Source: Pseudomonas sp. SCA2728.1_7 (GTDB lineage: Bacteria; Pseudomonadota; Gammaproteobacteria; Pseudomonadales; Pseudomonadaceae). From it: DNA of 64,000 nt. The position numbers and the translations under genes were made by a program. Location: the NCBI RefSeq assembly GCF_018138145.1, contig NZ_CP073104.1, forward strand, positions 3,224,001 through 3,288,000, in the 5' to 3' direction. The notes under the pieces were generated by a model. The model was not told the DNA's origin, searched no databases, and saw nothing but the letters and a program-made list of their open reading frames with translations. This document shows positions 47,129 to 55,676 of this stretch, piece after piece (position 1 is the stretch's first letter; each line of letters begins with the position of its first letter).

Positions 47129-47716
47129 ATGCCGCTGTTGACCCTGCCCTGCCAACGCCTGACGCTCGCAATACTCGCTCCAGAGCAGGCCGAGCTCGAA
47201 AGCGAGTTCTACCGACGTAACCAGCGCCACCTCGCGCCATGGTCACCCATCCGCACCACCGAATATTTTTCCACCGAGCAGATTCGCCGGCGCCTTGAAA
47301 TACAGGCCAGCGCATTCGAGGCCGGGCTGGCCATGCACTTCGCGCTGTTGACCCCGGACGGCCAGCAGATGATCGGCGCCTGCAACTTCAGCGGCATCAT
47401 TCGCGGAGCGTTTCAGGCGTGTTATCTGGGCTATCACATCGATGAGGCCCAACAGGGACAGGGCTTGATGCACGAAGCGCTGAAGGCTGGCATCGACTAC
47501 ATGTTCGATACCCAGAACCTGCACCGGATCATGGCCAATTACATTCCCGGCAACGAGCGCAGTGCGCGCTTGCTTGAGCGCCTGGGCTTCGAGCGCGAGG
47601 GTTACGCCAAGGCGTATCTGAACATTGCCGGGCGCTGGCAGGATCACGTGCTGACGGCGCGGGTCAATTCGAGGTTCGAAACACCGGAAAAGCGCTGGTC
47701 GAAACCTTTGGCGTGA
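47129..47716 (+). CDS. GNAT N-acetyltransferase, RimJ/RimL type
   Basis: The 195-residue protein has the acetyl-CoA loop GYHIDEAQQGQGLMHEAL and the C-terminal NLHRIMANYIPGNERSARLLERLGFEREGYAK region (ends given) typical of RimJ/RimL enzymes that acetylate ribosomal-protein N-termini or other amines. The substrate is not evident. The chosen start (47129) has GGAG 9 bp upstream and follows the family. It lies 30 bp upstream of the glycosyltransferase gene. Confidence 0.88.
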   Translation: MPLLTLPCQRLTLAILAPEQAELESEFYRRNQRHLAPWSPIRTTEYFSTEQIRRRLEIQASAFEAGLAMHFALLTPDGQQMIGACNFSGIIRGAFQACYLGYHIDEAQQGQGLMHEALKAGIDYMFDTQNLHRIMANYIPGNERSARLLERLGFEREGYAKAYLNIAGRWQDHVLTARVNSRFETPEKRWSKPLA

Positions 47717-47746
47717 GTTTCACAATTCGTTAAGGATTGCCGTCGT

Positions 47747-49225
47747 ATGCTCAGGCCTCCCGCCCCTTCCGGTTGCCTGAAACCTATGTCGCGTGCCGTC
47801 ACTTCGCTGTTTCTGCTTGCCGCCCTGCTATTTTTCTTCGCGCTGGGCAACCACCAATTGCAAGGCTCCACCGAGGCCCGCGTCGCCGGCATCGCCATGG
47901 AGATGCATCTGGACGACGACTGGGTGACGCCACGCCTGTTCGGTGAACCGTTTCTGGAAAAACCACCACTGAGCCTGTGGCTGGATGCCGGCGCGATGCG
48001 CGTGTTCGGCGTTTCACCGTGGGCTGTGCGACTGGCGTCGGCGGTGGCCGGTTTGCTCAGTGTGATGCTGCTGTACGGCATGTTGCGCCGCTTTGAACGG
48101 CCGAAAATGATTGCCTGGACGGCGGGCATTCTGCTCGCGACCATGGCCAGTTACTGGAGCAATGTGCGCGGCGTCGGTGAAGATGCATTGCTCGCCCTCG
48201 GCGTGACCACGGCATTGCTGGCCTTTTTCCAGGCGCAACGGACGTCGACCGCGGGCAACTCGCTGTTGTTTGTCGTCGGGATCGCCATCGCCACCTTGAG
48301 CAAGGGTGTGCTCGGGCTGGCGATGCCGGGGGTGGTGATTTTTGCCTATCTGCTGACTGACAACCTGATGGACAGGCGCCTGAAAATCACGGATTGGCTG
48401 CGACCGGGCTTACTGACCCTGATCGGTTTGATTCCGCTGTTGATCTGGCTCGTCATCCTCTTTCAGCACGGCGGCGCACAAGCCGTCAGAGAAGTGCTAT
48501 TGACCAACAGCGTCGGACGCTTCAGCGGATCGTTCGTCGAAGCCGGACACTATGAACCGTTCTATTACTACCTCGCCAAACTACCGGAAGCCTTCCTGCC
48601 GTGGAACATTCTGGTGTACCTGGGGCTCTGGCATTTCCGCAAACAATTGAAGGCCAACCGCTACTTGCTGTTTTTCAGCCTGTGGATCGTTGCGCAGTTC
48701 GTGATGCTGACGTTGGCGTCGAGCAAGCGCACGGTGTACCTGATGTCGATGACGCCAGCCGCTGCGGTGATCGCGGCAGAATATGCAGGCGTGTTGTTTG
48801 AACGATTGAAGCAGTACGAATCCGGCAATGGATTCGTAAGCCGAATCGCCCGTCATCGTCAGACACTGGCAATGGGTGTGCTCACGCTGGTGATCGGCAG
48901 TTATCTCGCGGCCGCGCAATGGGCACTGCCCCACGCCGACAAAAAGCTTTCGTTCCTGCCATTGAGTGCAGAGATTCAGACGCTGCAAACTGCCGGGCAT
49001 CAAGTCGCACTTTTTCAGGCCAATGAGCGGGTCGGCGGCGCCACGGTCTTCTATACCCAGCAAGTACTCAAAGGGCTGGATACCGAGGCGCAGTTGCGAG
49101 ACTTCCTCACAGCATCACCCTCGCATGTCGTGGTGATGGCCGGCGACAGCGAACCCGCGCCCCCCCTGAAAGTGCTCAAAACCATGATGGTCGGACGTCA
49201 GGCGTATTACTTCGTCGGCTATTGA
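47747..49225 (+). CDS. ArnT-like membrane glycosyltransferase (GT83/PMT fold)
   Basis: The 492-residue protein has about 11-12 hydrophobic helices. The family signature EARVAGIAMEMHLDDDWVTPRLFGEPFLEKPPL appears near residues 43-75, with the catalytic Asp/Glu loop. Relatives such as ArnT move 4-amino-arabinose from undecaprenyl phosphate to lipid A, but this copy is outside an arn operon, so donor and acceptor are unknown. An alternative start is the in-frame ATG at 47786 (MSRAVTSLFLL). It faces a PAP2 phosphatase gene, another lipid-active enzyme, across a shared terminator. Confidence 0.85.
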   Translation: MLRPPAPSGCLKPMSRAVTSLFLLAALLFFFALGNHQLQGSTEARVAGIAMEMHLDDDWVTPRLFGEPFLEKPPLSLWLDAGAMRVFGVSPWAVRLASAVAGLLSVMLLYGMLRRFERPKMIAWTAGILLATMASYWSNVRGVGEDALLALGVTTALLAFFQAQRTSTAGNSLLFVVGIAIATLSKGVLGLAMPGVVIFAYLLTDNLMDRRLKITDWLRPGLLTLIGLIPLLIWLVILFQHGGAQAVREVLLTNSVGRFSGSFVEAGHYEPFYYYLAKLPEAFLPWNILVYLGLWHFRKQLKANRYLLFFSLWIVAQFVMLTLASSKRTVYLMSMTPAAAVIAAEYAGVLFERLKQYESGNGFVSRIARHRQTLAMGVLTLVIGSYLAAAQWALPHADKKLSFLPLSAEIQTLQTAGHQVALFQANERVGGATVFYTQQVLKGLDTEAQLRDFLTASPSHVVVMAGDSEPAPPLKVLKTMMVGRQAYYFVGY

Positions 49226-49244
49226 GGCCTGCGCAGCCGCATAA

Positions 49245-49275
49245 AAAAACCCGCCGATGATTGGCGGGTTTTTCA
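49245..49275. terminator. Bidirectional terminator between convergent glycosyltransferase and PAP2 genes
   Basis: An 11-bp stem (AAAAACCCGCC/GGCGGGTTTTT) with a 7-base loop has A and T runs on both sides. Confidence 0.88.
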
Positions 49276-49291
49276 TTTCATCCGAACGGGT

Positions 49292-50113
49292 TCAGAGAGA
49301 AACCTCGGGTTGAGCACTGAACGCTTTCTGCTCACGCTTGCTCAGCACCGGCACATCCAGCCGCGCCCGTCCGTAGAAGGCCAGCGCTGTCAGCAAACAC
49401 GCCACCCAGACGAAGATTCCGGCCCAGAAGGTGTGGGACATGTAATGCCAGCCTTGCAGGACGCGAGTAGTGCCATAAACGAATCCCAGCAACAGCGAGC
49501 CCCACAAGATGGCACTGGAAAAACGCCATTGATAGCGCCGCGCCACGAAATACAGCGCCAGCATGGTGAAGCCGCCCGACGCATGACCACCCGGCCAGCA
49601 CCGGCCACTACCCGCTTCATGGAACAGTTGAAAGTTGCTGTACCACTCGACGTGAGCCATTTTTCCGCCGTACAGCGTGGTTTCGATCGGGCAGTAAACG
49701 CTGGTGTGGGATTTGAGGAAGTGAATCACCCCAGTGCAAACGGCAAATGCGACCACCACAAACAGAAAATCCCTACGGTGTTCAGCGGCAAATCGCAGTA
49801 CTGGCGCGACTTTGCTGCGCTCCAGCATCGCACCAAGGCGCGGACGTTTGTGCGGATTGACCAATGGCCAGACCACCGATAGCAGCGCGCCGATCAGGGC
49901 GATTTCCGCCGTCCAGTTGGGAATGATCCGCGCCCATTTGTGCGTGAGCTTCTCAAAGAAGTGGATTTTGTCGAGCGGGAAGGACTGCGTCAGCGGATCG
50001 AACAGCAGGTTGCTGAAGGCGATGTCGATCTTGGTCATGTCGAACATCAGGAACACCAGCGCCGCGCAGGCTAGCGGAATGCCGAAGTTATAAAGGTAGA
50101 AACGGGATTTCAT
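49292..50113 (-). CDS. PAP2-family membrane phosphatase
   Basis: The 273-residue membrane protein has five to six helices and the three acid-phosphatase motifs: K-S-H-T-S-V-Y-C-P region (KSHTSVYCP), PGGHASGG and GTTRVLQGWHYMSHTFW. These form the His-based active site that removes phosphate from lipid substrates such as lipid A, undecaprenyl pyrophosphate or phosphatidylglycerol phosphate. The start codon overlaps the stop of the upstream histidine phosphatase gene, so the two are coupled. Confidence 0.9.
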   Translation of the reverse strand: MKSRFYLYNFGIPLACAALVFLMFDMTKIDIAFSNLLFDPLTQSFPLDKIHFFEKLTHKWARIIPNWTAEIALIGALLSVVWPLVNPHKRPRLGAMLERSKVAPVLRFAAEHRRDFLFVVVAFAVCTGVIHFLKSHTSVYCPIETTLYGGKMAHVEWYSNFQLFHEAGSGRCWPGGHASGGFTMLALYFVARRYQWRFSSAILWGSLLLGFVYGTTRVLQGWHYMSHTFWAGIFVWVACLLTALAFYGRARLDVPVLSKREQKAFSAQPEVSL

Positions 50114-50781
50114 CGGGTGGTCACCGTGCGCCAGTCGGAGGCTTCAATAAAGCCGAGCATCTTGGGAGCCGCCGGGCTGGCAGCGGAAACAAACAATGAC
50201 GAGCCATAACCCATGTCCGAGGTCGGCACTTTGAGGTCTTTCTCGATTTGCGCCATGCATTCGCTGTGGGTCACCAGGACCAGATTGCGACCGGGAACCT
50301 TATGGGCCAACGCGTCCTGCAACATGCGGCCCCGGCAGTTGATCAACCAGTCGTCACCGCTGGCGGCATGGTTGAACATGTAACCGGCGGTCTGCACCGT
50401 GCGCATCGACGGGCTGTTGTAGATGTCGGCGTTGTTCAGGCCCAGTTGTTCGAACCGTGCACCGACCGCCACCGCGACACTGCGCGAGCGATCGGTGATG
50501 CCGTCATTGCCACTCAGGCACGCCGCTTTGGAGTGATCGCAGCGTTCGACATGACGCACCAGCACGATCATCTCGCCCTTGGCCCAACCGGCTGCCAGCG
50601 CCTGCGCACCGGAGACATTGCCATGGGCGAGATCCGGCACTGCCGCCGGCGCCAGCAACCACAGGGTCAGCGGGATCACCAATACCGATGCCGCCAACAC
50701 CACCCAAGTGTTGCGAAAACGCGCCAAAAAGCTCAGATCGATCGAGCGTTTGACGCCGAACAGACTCAGTCTCAATTCCAC
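50110..50781 (-). CDS. Membrane-anchored histidine phosphatase family protein
   Basis: The product has one N-terminal transmembrane helix ([21 protein letters not shown]) and a histidine-phosphatase domain with the catalytic motif [11 protein letters not shown] (RH core) and the second His in LVTHSECM. It should act in the periplasm. The GTG at 50781 has a GAGGCGG site 6 bp away and gives 223 residues; an ATG at 50805 is the alternative. The open frame continues far upstream into the divergent chemoreceptor gene and is not real there. It is coupled to the PAP2 gene by an overlap. Confidence 0.82.
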   Translation of the reverse strand: MELRLSLFGVKRSIDLSFLARFRNTWVVLAASVLVIPLTLWLLAPAAVPDLAHGNVSGAQALAAGWAKGEMIVLVRHVERCDHSKAACLSGNDGITDRSRSVAVAVGARFEQLGLNNADIYNSPSMRTVQTAGYMFNHAASGDDWLINCRGRMLQDALAHKVPGRNLVLVTHSECMAQIEKDLKVPTSDMGYGSSLFVSAASPAAPKMLGFIEASDWRTVTTR

Positions 50782-51034
50782 AAAAACCGCCTCGCCACTG
50801 TGCATCTCGGGTTCATTCGATGCGGCGAAGGTACAGAGGCGCGCGTGGGCAGCCAGTGAAACCCATGTGAAAAAAGTCTTGGGATCCGATGTTACAAATT
50901 CCGTAGGACAAAATCCTTTCAGCTCTGGGAAATGCGGCCGATACAAACCTGCTAACACCCTTGCTGGCTCAAAAAAACAACAATCTTCCAGCCTAACCGA
51001 CGACAAGAAACCCAACGTTTCTGGAGGATTTTTG

Positions 51035-52954
51035 ATGAATAGCTGGTTCGGCAACATCAGCGTGAACATGAAACTGGGCCTGGGCTTCGGCCTCGTGCTG
51101 GCCCTGACCTGCGTGCTGGCCCTGACAGGCTGGACCAGCCTCGGTGGCCTGATCGACCGCAGCAACTGGATGAGCGACATCACCCAGCTCAACGCCGGTC
51201 TGACCAAACTGCGCGTAGTGCGTCTGCAATACATGCTGACCAATGGCGATGAAACCGCCGCACAGAATGTGCAGACCACCCTCGAAAGCTTCGCCGCGCA
51301 GCAACAGAAGCTGATCAATAGCTTCAAGAGCCCGGAAAACGTCAAACTGCTCAAGGAGCAGGCAGCGACCATCGCTGAATACCAGACGTCGCTGAACAAA
51401 ATGCGCAACGCCTACCGCACCGGCAACAGCGCCCGCGACAGCATGAGCGTGAGTGCCGAGACCGCGTACAACCAGATCGAATCGATCAGCAAACGCGTGC
51501 AGCAGATGGACATGAGCGAACAGCGTTTCGAACAGTTCCAGGCGATCACCGCCGCCAAGGAAGCGTTCATCCTCGCGCGCTACGAAGTTCGCGGTTACAC
51601 CGCCACCACCAACGCCGACACCGAGCAGAAAGCCGTCGGCCAGGTGGATGTCGCGATCGCCAGCCTCAAGCAACTGAACGTGCATTTCGCTGATTCTCAG
51701 CAAGATGCCCTGCGTCAGTTGGAAACCGCATTGATCAATTATCGCAGCGCATTGATGGCGTATAAAAATGCCAACACCGACGCGGTGCAGGCCCGTAAGG
51801 AAATGACCGATCAGGGCGCCGCCATCGTTACCACGAGCGAGCAGCTTTATCAGATCCAACTCGACCGTCGCGACATCGAAAGTGCCCAGGCGCGCACCTT
51901 CCAGTTGATCAGCACCCTGCTGGCGCTGCTGGTTGGCGTGATTGCTGCGGTGATCATCACCCGTCAGATCACCCGTCCGCTGCAAGAAACCCTGGCCGTG
52001 GTCGAGCGCATCGCCAGCGGCGACCTGACCCAGAACGTCACCGTCACCCGCCGTGACGAACTTGGCGTACTGCAACAAGGCATCGCCCGCATGGGTGTGA
52101 CCCTGCGTGACTTGATCAGCGGCATCCGCGACGGCGTCACCCAGATTGCCAGCGCCGCCGAAGAACTCTCGGCCGTGACCGAGCAGACCAGCGCCGGTGT
52201 GAACAGTCAGAAAGTCGAGACCGATCAGGTCGCCACCGCGATGCATGAGATGACCGCCACCGTGCAGGAAGTTGCGCGCAACGCCGAAGAAGCCTCGCAA
52301 GCTGCTGCCGCCGCTGACGGTGAAGCCCGTGAAGGCGACAAAGTGGTCAACGAAGCCATCGCGCAGATCGAACGTCTGGCCAGCGAAGTGGTGCGTTCCA
52401 CCGAAGCGATGAGCGTGTTGCAACAGGAAAGCGACAAGATCGGCAGCGTCATGGACGTGATCAAGGCTGTCGCCGAACAGACCAACCTGCTGGCGCTCAA
52501 CGCCGCGATCGAAGCAGCCCGTGCCGGTGAAGCCGGTCGTGGGTTTGCCGTGGTCGCCGACGAGGTTCGTGGTCTGGCTCAGCGTACGCAGAAATCCACC
52601 GAAGAAATCGAAGGCCTGGTCGCCGGTCTGCAGAACGGCACCCAGCAGGTTTCGGCGGTAATGAGCAACAGCCGCGCCCTGACCGACAGCAGCGTGGCGC
52701 TGACGCGCAAGGCTGGCGCATCACTGGAAAACATCACCCGCACGGTGTCGAACATCCAGTCGATGAACCAGCAGATCGCCGCCGCTGCAGAACAGCAGAG
52801 CGCCGTGGCCGAAGAGATCAGCCGCAGCATCATCAACGTACGCGACGTGTCGGAACAGACCGCAGCGGCGAGTGATGAGACGGCAGCGTCGAGTGTTGAA
52901 CTGGCGCGTTTGGGTGGTCAGTTGCAGCAGATGGTCAGCCACTTCCGCGTTTGA
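51035..52954 (+). CDS. Methyl-accepting chemotaxis protein with HBM-type sensor domain (McpS-like)
   Basis: The 639-residue receptor has a first membrane helix ([20 protein letters not shown], residues 13-32), a ~255-residue periplasmic helical bimodular domain, a second helix near residues 290-310 ([19 protein letters not shown]), HAMP and the signalling tip ([37 protein letters not shown]). Length and N-terminus match McpS of P. putida, which senses TCA-cycle acids. The ligand here is an inference. CTGGAGGA lies before the ATG. Confidence 0.9.
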   Translation: MNSWFGNISVNMKLGLGFGLVLALTCVLALTGWTSLGGLIDRSNWMSDITQLNAGLTKLRVVRLQYMLTNGDETAAQNVQTTLESFAAQQQKLINSFKSPENVKLLKEQAATIAEYQTSLNKMRNAYRTGNSARDSMSVSAETAYNQIESISKRVQQMDMSEQRFEQFQAITAAKEAFILARYEVRGYTATTNADTEQKAVGQVDVAIASLKQLNVHFADSQQDALRQLETALINYRSALMAYKNANTDAVQARKEMTDQGAAIVTTSEQLYQIQLDRRDIESAQARTFQLISTLLALLVGVIAAVIITRQITRPLQETLAVVERIASGDLTQNVTVTRRDELGVLQQGIARMGVTLRDLISGIRDGVTQIASAAEELSAVTEQTSAGVNSQKVETDQVATAMHEMTATVQEVARNAEEASQAAAAADGEAREGDKVVNEAIAQIERLASEVVRSTEAMSVLQQESDKIGSVMDVIKAVAEQTNLLALNAAIEAARAGEAGRGFAVVADEVRGLAQRTQKSTEEIEGLVAGLQNGTQQVSAVMSNSRALTDSSVALTRKAGASLENITRTVSNIQSMNQQIAAAAEQQSAVAEEISRSIINVRDVSEQTAAASDETAASSVELARLGGQLQQMVSHFRV

Positions 52955-52983
52955 TCCTGATTCAGCGCTGAAGCTACAACCGC

Positions 52984-53075
52984 ATCGCGAGCAGGCTCAC
53001 TCTTACAAGAAATGGTGTTGATCACAGATTATGTGAACGACGCCAATCCCCTGTAGGAGTGAGCCTGCTCGCGAT
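52984..53075. repeat. REP-type inverted repeat pair
   Basis: ATCGCGAGCAGGCTCACTC (52984-53002) and its exact reverse complement (53057-53075) face each other across 54 bp, a REPIN-like doublet between the chemoreceptor and higA ends. Confidence 0.85.
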
Positions 53076-53101
53076 TGCGTTAGACCTGTCACGGCATCCC
53101 G

Positions 53102-53575
53102 TCAAACCACACCGTGCATAAAAAACTCGACTGGCACTTTAAAGAACTCGGCGAATCCCTTTATCTGGGCAACGGTCATTTTTCGCTTGTTATTCAATAT
53201 CTCTGAAACAGCACTCTGAGTTGCGATCTCAGACAAGTCCTTCTGTTTAACGCCTCTTTCCGACAGCAGAAACGCCAGCGCTTCAGATTGGGACGAATAA
53301 GCAATCAACACCGTTTCATTTTCGTACTCATAAACCCGATCAGCCACAAACTCCGCAAATCGTGCCGCAGCATGATCCTCGGTGCTTGCGTGGGAATAAA
53401 GCTCATCAATCAGGGCCATTCGCACTTGCAGATCGTCATCATTTTTTATCGGATCATGGCAGGCAGACAACAACTTGGACAAAGTCGCTAGCTGATCGCC
53501 CAGTCCCTCAAGCATGGGTGAAATATCGGCTATGAAGGAATCCAGTCCTGTCGCTTCGACTTTATTACGCTTCAT
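53102..53575 (-). CDS. higA: HigA-type antitoxin (XRE helix-turn-helix)
   Basis: The 157-residue product has a helical N-terminal part and a C-terminal XRE HTH (LLSERGVKQKDLSEIATQSAVSEILNNKRKMT, ends shown), then AQIKGFAEFFKVPVEFFM, typical of HigA antitoxins. It should neutralise the toxin encoded just upstream and repress the operon. The ATG at 53575 has CAGGTGA 6 bp before it; a GTG three codons upstream is less well placed. Toxin-before-antitoxin order is usual for higBA. Confidence 0.85.
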   Translation of the reverse strand: MKRNKVEATGLDSFIADISPMLEGLGDQLATLSKLLSACHDPIKNDDDLQVRMALIDELYSHASTEDHAAARFAEFVADRVYEYENETVLIAYSSQSEALAFLLSERGVKQKDLSEIATQSAVSEILNNKRKMTVAQIKGFAEFFKVPVEFFMHGVV

Positions 53576-53628
53576 TGAGATCACCTGTATTTTCGTTAAA
53601 CATAAATAGCGTATTTCATTCTGGCCAA

Positions 53629-53982
53629 CTACTTGACATCACCCTTCCACCATTTGTCATATCCGGCATGGGGAAGAATGTCTTTGATATAGATAGTGCC
53701 AGTCTTCGTGTTGATCCACGTAATGACACGGCACTCGTTTTTCTTGATATCAAAAACGTAAATATCAAGCGGGCCTTTCTTGCTCGTCAGCCTCAGCTTC
53801 GAGTGAGGGATACGATCGACGTTCCAACCTGAGGCGCTGGCCCAGTCTTGACGAAGCTTCTCAAACGACTCGAAGCGCAGCGATGCTCTGTCGAAGATGG
53901 TTAGCCACAAGGTGAGAGGATCTCTCCACTGACCATGAGTCTCAATGGCCCGCGCAACCGCCGCTTTTGTGATCACTCTCAT
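53629..53982 (-). CDS. higB: HigB-type mRNA interferase toxin
   Basis: The 117-residue RelE-superfamily toxin opens MRVITKAAVARAIETHGQWR, with the core FDIKKNECRVITWINTKTGTIYIKDILPHAGYDKW (ends shown). This corresponds to the HigB consensus fNIkgNkYRLvv.INy....vfI..i.tHaeYDk. It cleaves mRNA on the ribosome. The gene precedes higA by 53 bp. The frame is open 28 codons upstream, but this start gives the family length. Confidence 0.88.
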   Translation of the reverse strand: MRVITKAAVARAIETHGQWRDPLTLWLTIFDRASLRFESFEKLRQDWASASGWNVDRIPHSKLRLTSKKGPLDIYVFDIKKNECRVITWINTKTGTIYIKDILPHAGYDKWWKGDVK

Positions 53983-54031
53983 ACAATTTTTCGGTTCTGG
54001 TATCCCTACATGCAGCCAAATTATCTCAAAT

Positions 54032-54043
54032 ACAGATATCTGT
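54032..54043. promoter_or_regulatory. Palindrome in the higBA promoter, likely HigA operator
   Basis: ACAGATATCTGT is a perfect 12-bp palindrome 50 bp upstream of the higB start; a half site GCAGATAT follows at 54047-54054. It is placed for autoregulation by HigA. Confidence 0.55.
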
Positions 54044-54075
54044 AAAGCAGATATTTTTAGTTCCACAGAACAAAC

Positions 54076-54110
54076 CCGAAGCCAAATGTATCAGTGGCTT
54101 CGGACTTTTT
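54076..54110 (-). terminator. Terminator of the DUF1329 transcript
   Basis: A 9-bp stem (CCGAAGCCA/TGGCTTCGG) with a 10-base loop is flanked by T-rich sequence on both strands, 37 bp past the DUF1329 stop. Confidence 0.75.
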
Positions 54111-54139
54111 CTGTCAGTGGTGGACTTAGACTTCAGCCA

Positions 54140-55513
54140 TCACCGAGTGCCACGCTGCCGCAACGCCGACGGCATAAAGTAAGCATCCTCCGGCACTGGC
54201 TGCGCAAAATCGACTGTCTCCGCCTCTTCGTTATCGAGGTTCTGCACGTAGTAACGCCGCGCCTGCAAATCGTGGAAAACATCCAGCGCACTCCACGTCG
54301 TCGGCAGGTCGTAGAAGTTTTTCAGGTAGGCCATCGACACGCGCCACAACTCCCCTCGCCCATCGTACTGATCGACCAGCGCGGCGCCCCAGCTGTCTTC
54401 ATCGAGAAACAGCACGCGCTTGGAATAGATGTGTCGCGAGCCCGGTTTCAAGTTGCCTTCCACCACCCAGACCCGGTGCAGTTCATAGCGGGTGTATTGC
54501 GGGTTGAGGTGGCCCGGGGTGAGCAACTGCGCGTATTTCACGTCGGGGCTGGCGACTTTGTAGTTGTTGTAGGGGATGTAGATTTCCTGTTTGCCCTTGA
54601 GCTTCCACTCGTAGCGGTCCGGCGAGCCGTTGAACAGGTCGGTGTCGTCGGCGGTGCGCAGGCCATCGGAGGATGCGATCGGCGTGTCGTAGGCGAGGTT
54701 CGGTGCGCGGCGCACGCGGCGTTGGCCGGCGTCGTAGATCCAGGCTTGGCGTGCGTCTTTGAGTTGATCGAGGGTTTCGTGCACGAGGGCGGCACCGCCA
54801 GCCAGCCGTGCCGGGCTTTTCACGAAGGCGAGGTAGTAGAACAGGATGTTTTTCAGATCGGCAAACTGGCCGTTCGGGCGGTAGTAGTTGAACAGCGCTT
54901 CCTGCTGCGAGGTCACCAGCGCGAAGCTGCCGTTACGTTGCACTGGCGCTTCGGAGGCGCGGCGTACAACGTAGATGCCGCGATAACGGGTGATGTGGTT
55001 CCACAGCACTTCAACGCCATCCTTGGGCACCGGGAATGGCACGCCGCCGTAGGCATCGGAGAAACCGCTGCCGCCTTCGAGCAGCTTGGCCGAGGTGGCG
55101 TTTTTCAGGGTGTTGTCGTACAGCCATTGCGGCGCTGAACCGGAGCGGCGGGACGGGTAGATCGGCATCTGAAAGGTGTCGGGATAGCTGTTGAACAGCG
55201 CGATCTGGCCGGGGCTGAGGTGGGCTTTGTATTGGTCGAGATTGGCTTTGGTGATGGTGAACAGCGGTTTGTCTGCGGCAAAAGGATCTGGGTGATGCTG
55301 ACCCGGTTTGTAACCGGCCGGGGCTTGAGTGATGCCGCCGGTCCAGGCGGGAATCGTGCCGGCGGCATTGCCCGCGCGCTCGGCGCCCATGGGGGTCAGG
55401 GTGGTTTTCAGTTGTTCGGCTTGTTGTGGGGTGATGGCGGCCAGAGCGGTGCCGGCGGCCAGGCCTAACACAAGCCCTAGCGAAGCTTTGGTCAATTTTG
55501 AATTATGAAACAT
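54140..55513 (-). CDS. DUF1329 family exported protein
   Basis: The 457-residue product has a signal peptide (MFHNSKLTKASLGLVLGLAA then GTALA, cut before AITPQQ) and the family pattern GAERAGNAAGTIPAWTGGI near the mature start. DUF1329 proteins are outer-membrane or periplasmic lipoprotein-like partners that almost always sit next to DUF1302 proteins, as here. They are linked to uptake or handling of hydrophobic compounds. The frame is open 31 codons upstream through the REP element, but the family start is at 55513. Confidence 0.9.
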   Translation of the reverse strand: MFHNSKLTKASLGLVLGLAAGTALAAITPQQAEQLKTTLTPMGAERAGNAAGTIPAWTGGITQAPAGYKPGQHHPDPFAADKPLFTITKANLDQYKAHLSPGQIALFNSYPDTFQMPIYPSRRSGSAPQWLYDNTLKNATSAKLLEGGSGFSDAYGGVPFPVPKDGVEVLWNHITRYRGIYVVRRASEAPVQRNGSFALVTSQQEALFNYYRPNGQFADLKNILFYYLAFVKSPARLAGGAALVHETLDQLKDARQAWIYDAGQRRVRRAPNLAYDTPIASSDGLRTADDTDLFNGSPDRYEWKLKGKQEIYIPYNNYKVASPDVKYAQLLTPGHLNPQYTRYELHRVWVVEGNLKPGSRHIYSKRVLFLDEDSWGAALVDQYDGRGELWRVSMAYLKNFYDLPTTWSALDVFHDLQARRYYVQNLDNEEAETVDFAQPVPEDAYFMPSALRQRGTR

Positions 55514-55560
55514 GATCGATCTCCGAAACGGGAGTGAGGTCTGCAAATCACCGTAGATCC

Positions 55561-55654
55561 CCTGTAGGAGTGAGCCTGCTCGCGATAGCGGTGTGTCAGA
55601 CAACATCTACAGCGACTGAAAATCCGCTATCGCGAGCAGGCTCACTCCTACAGG
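55561..55654. repeat. REP-type inverted repeat with perfect 31-bp arms
   Basis: The arms 55561-55591 and 55624-55654 are exact reverse complements (TGTAGGAGTGAGCCTGCTCG core) around a 32-bp centre. It lies between the DUF1302 and DUF1329 genes and could stabilise or separate their mRNAs. Confidence 0.88.
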
Positions 55655-55676
55655 AGGTGCGCCTGTTTTCTGGGTA

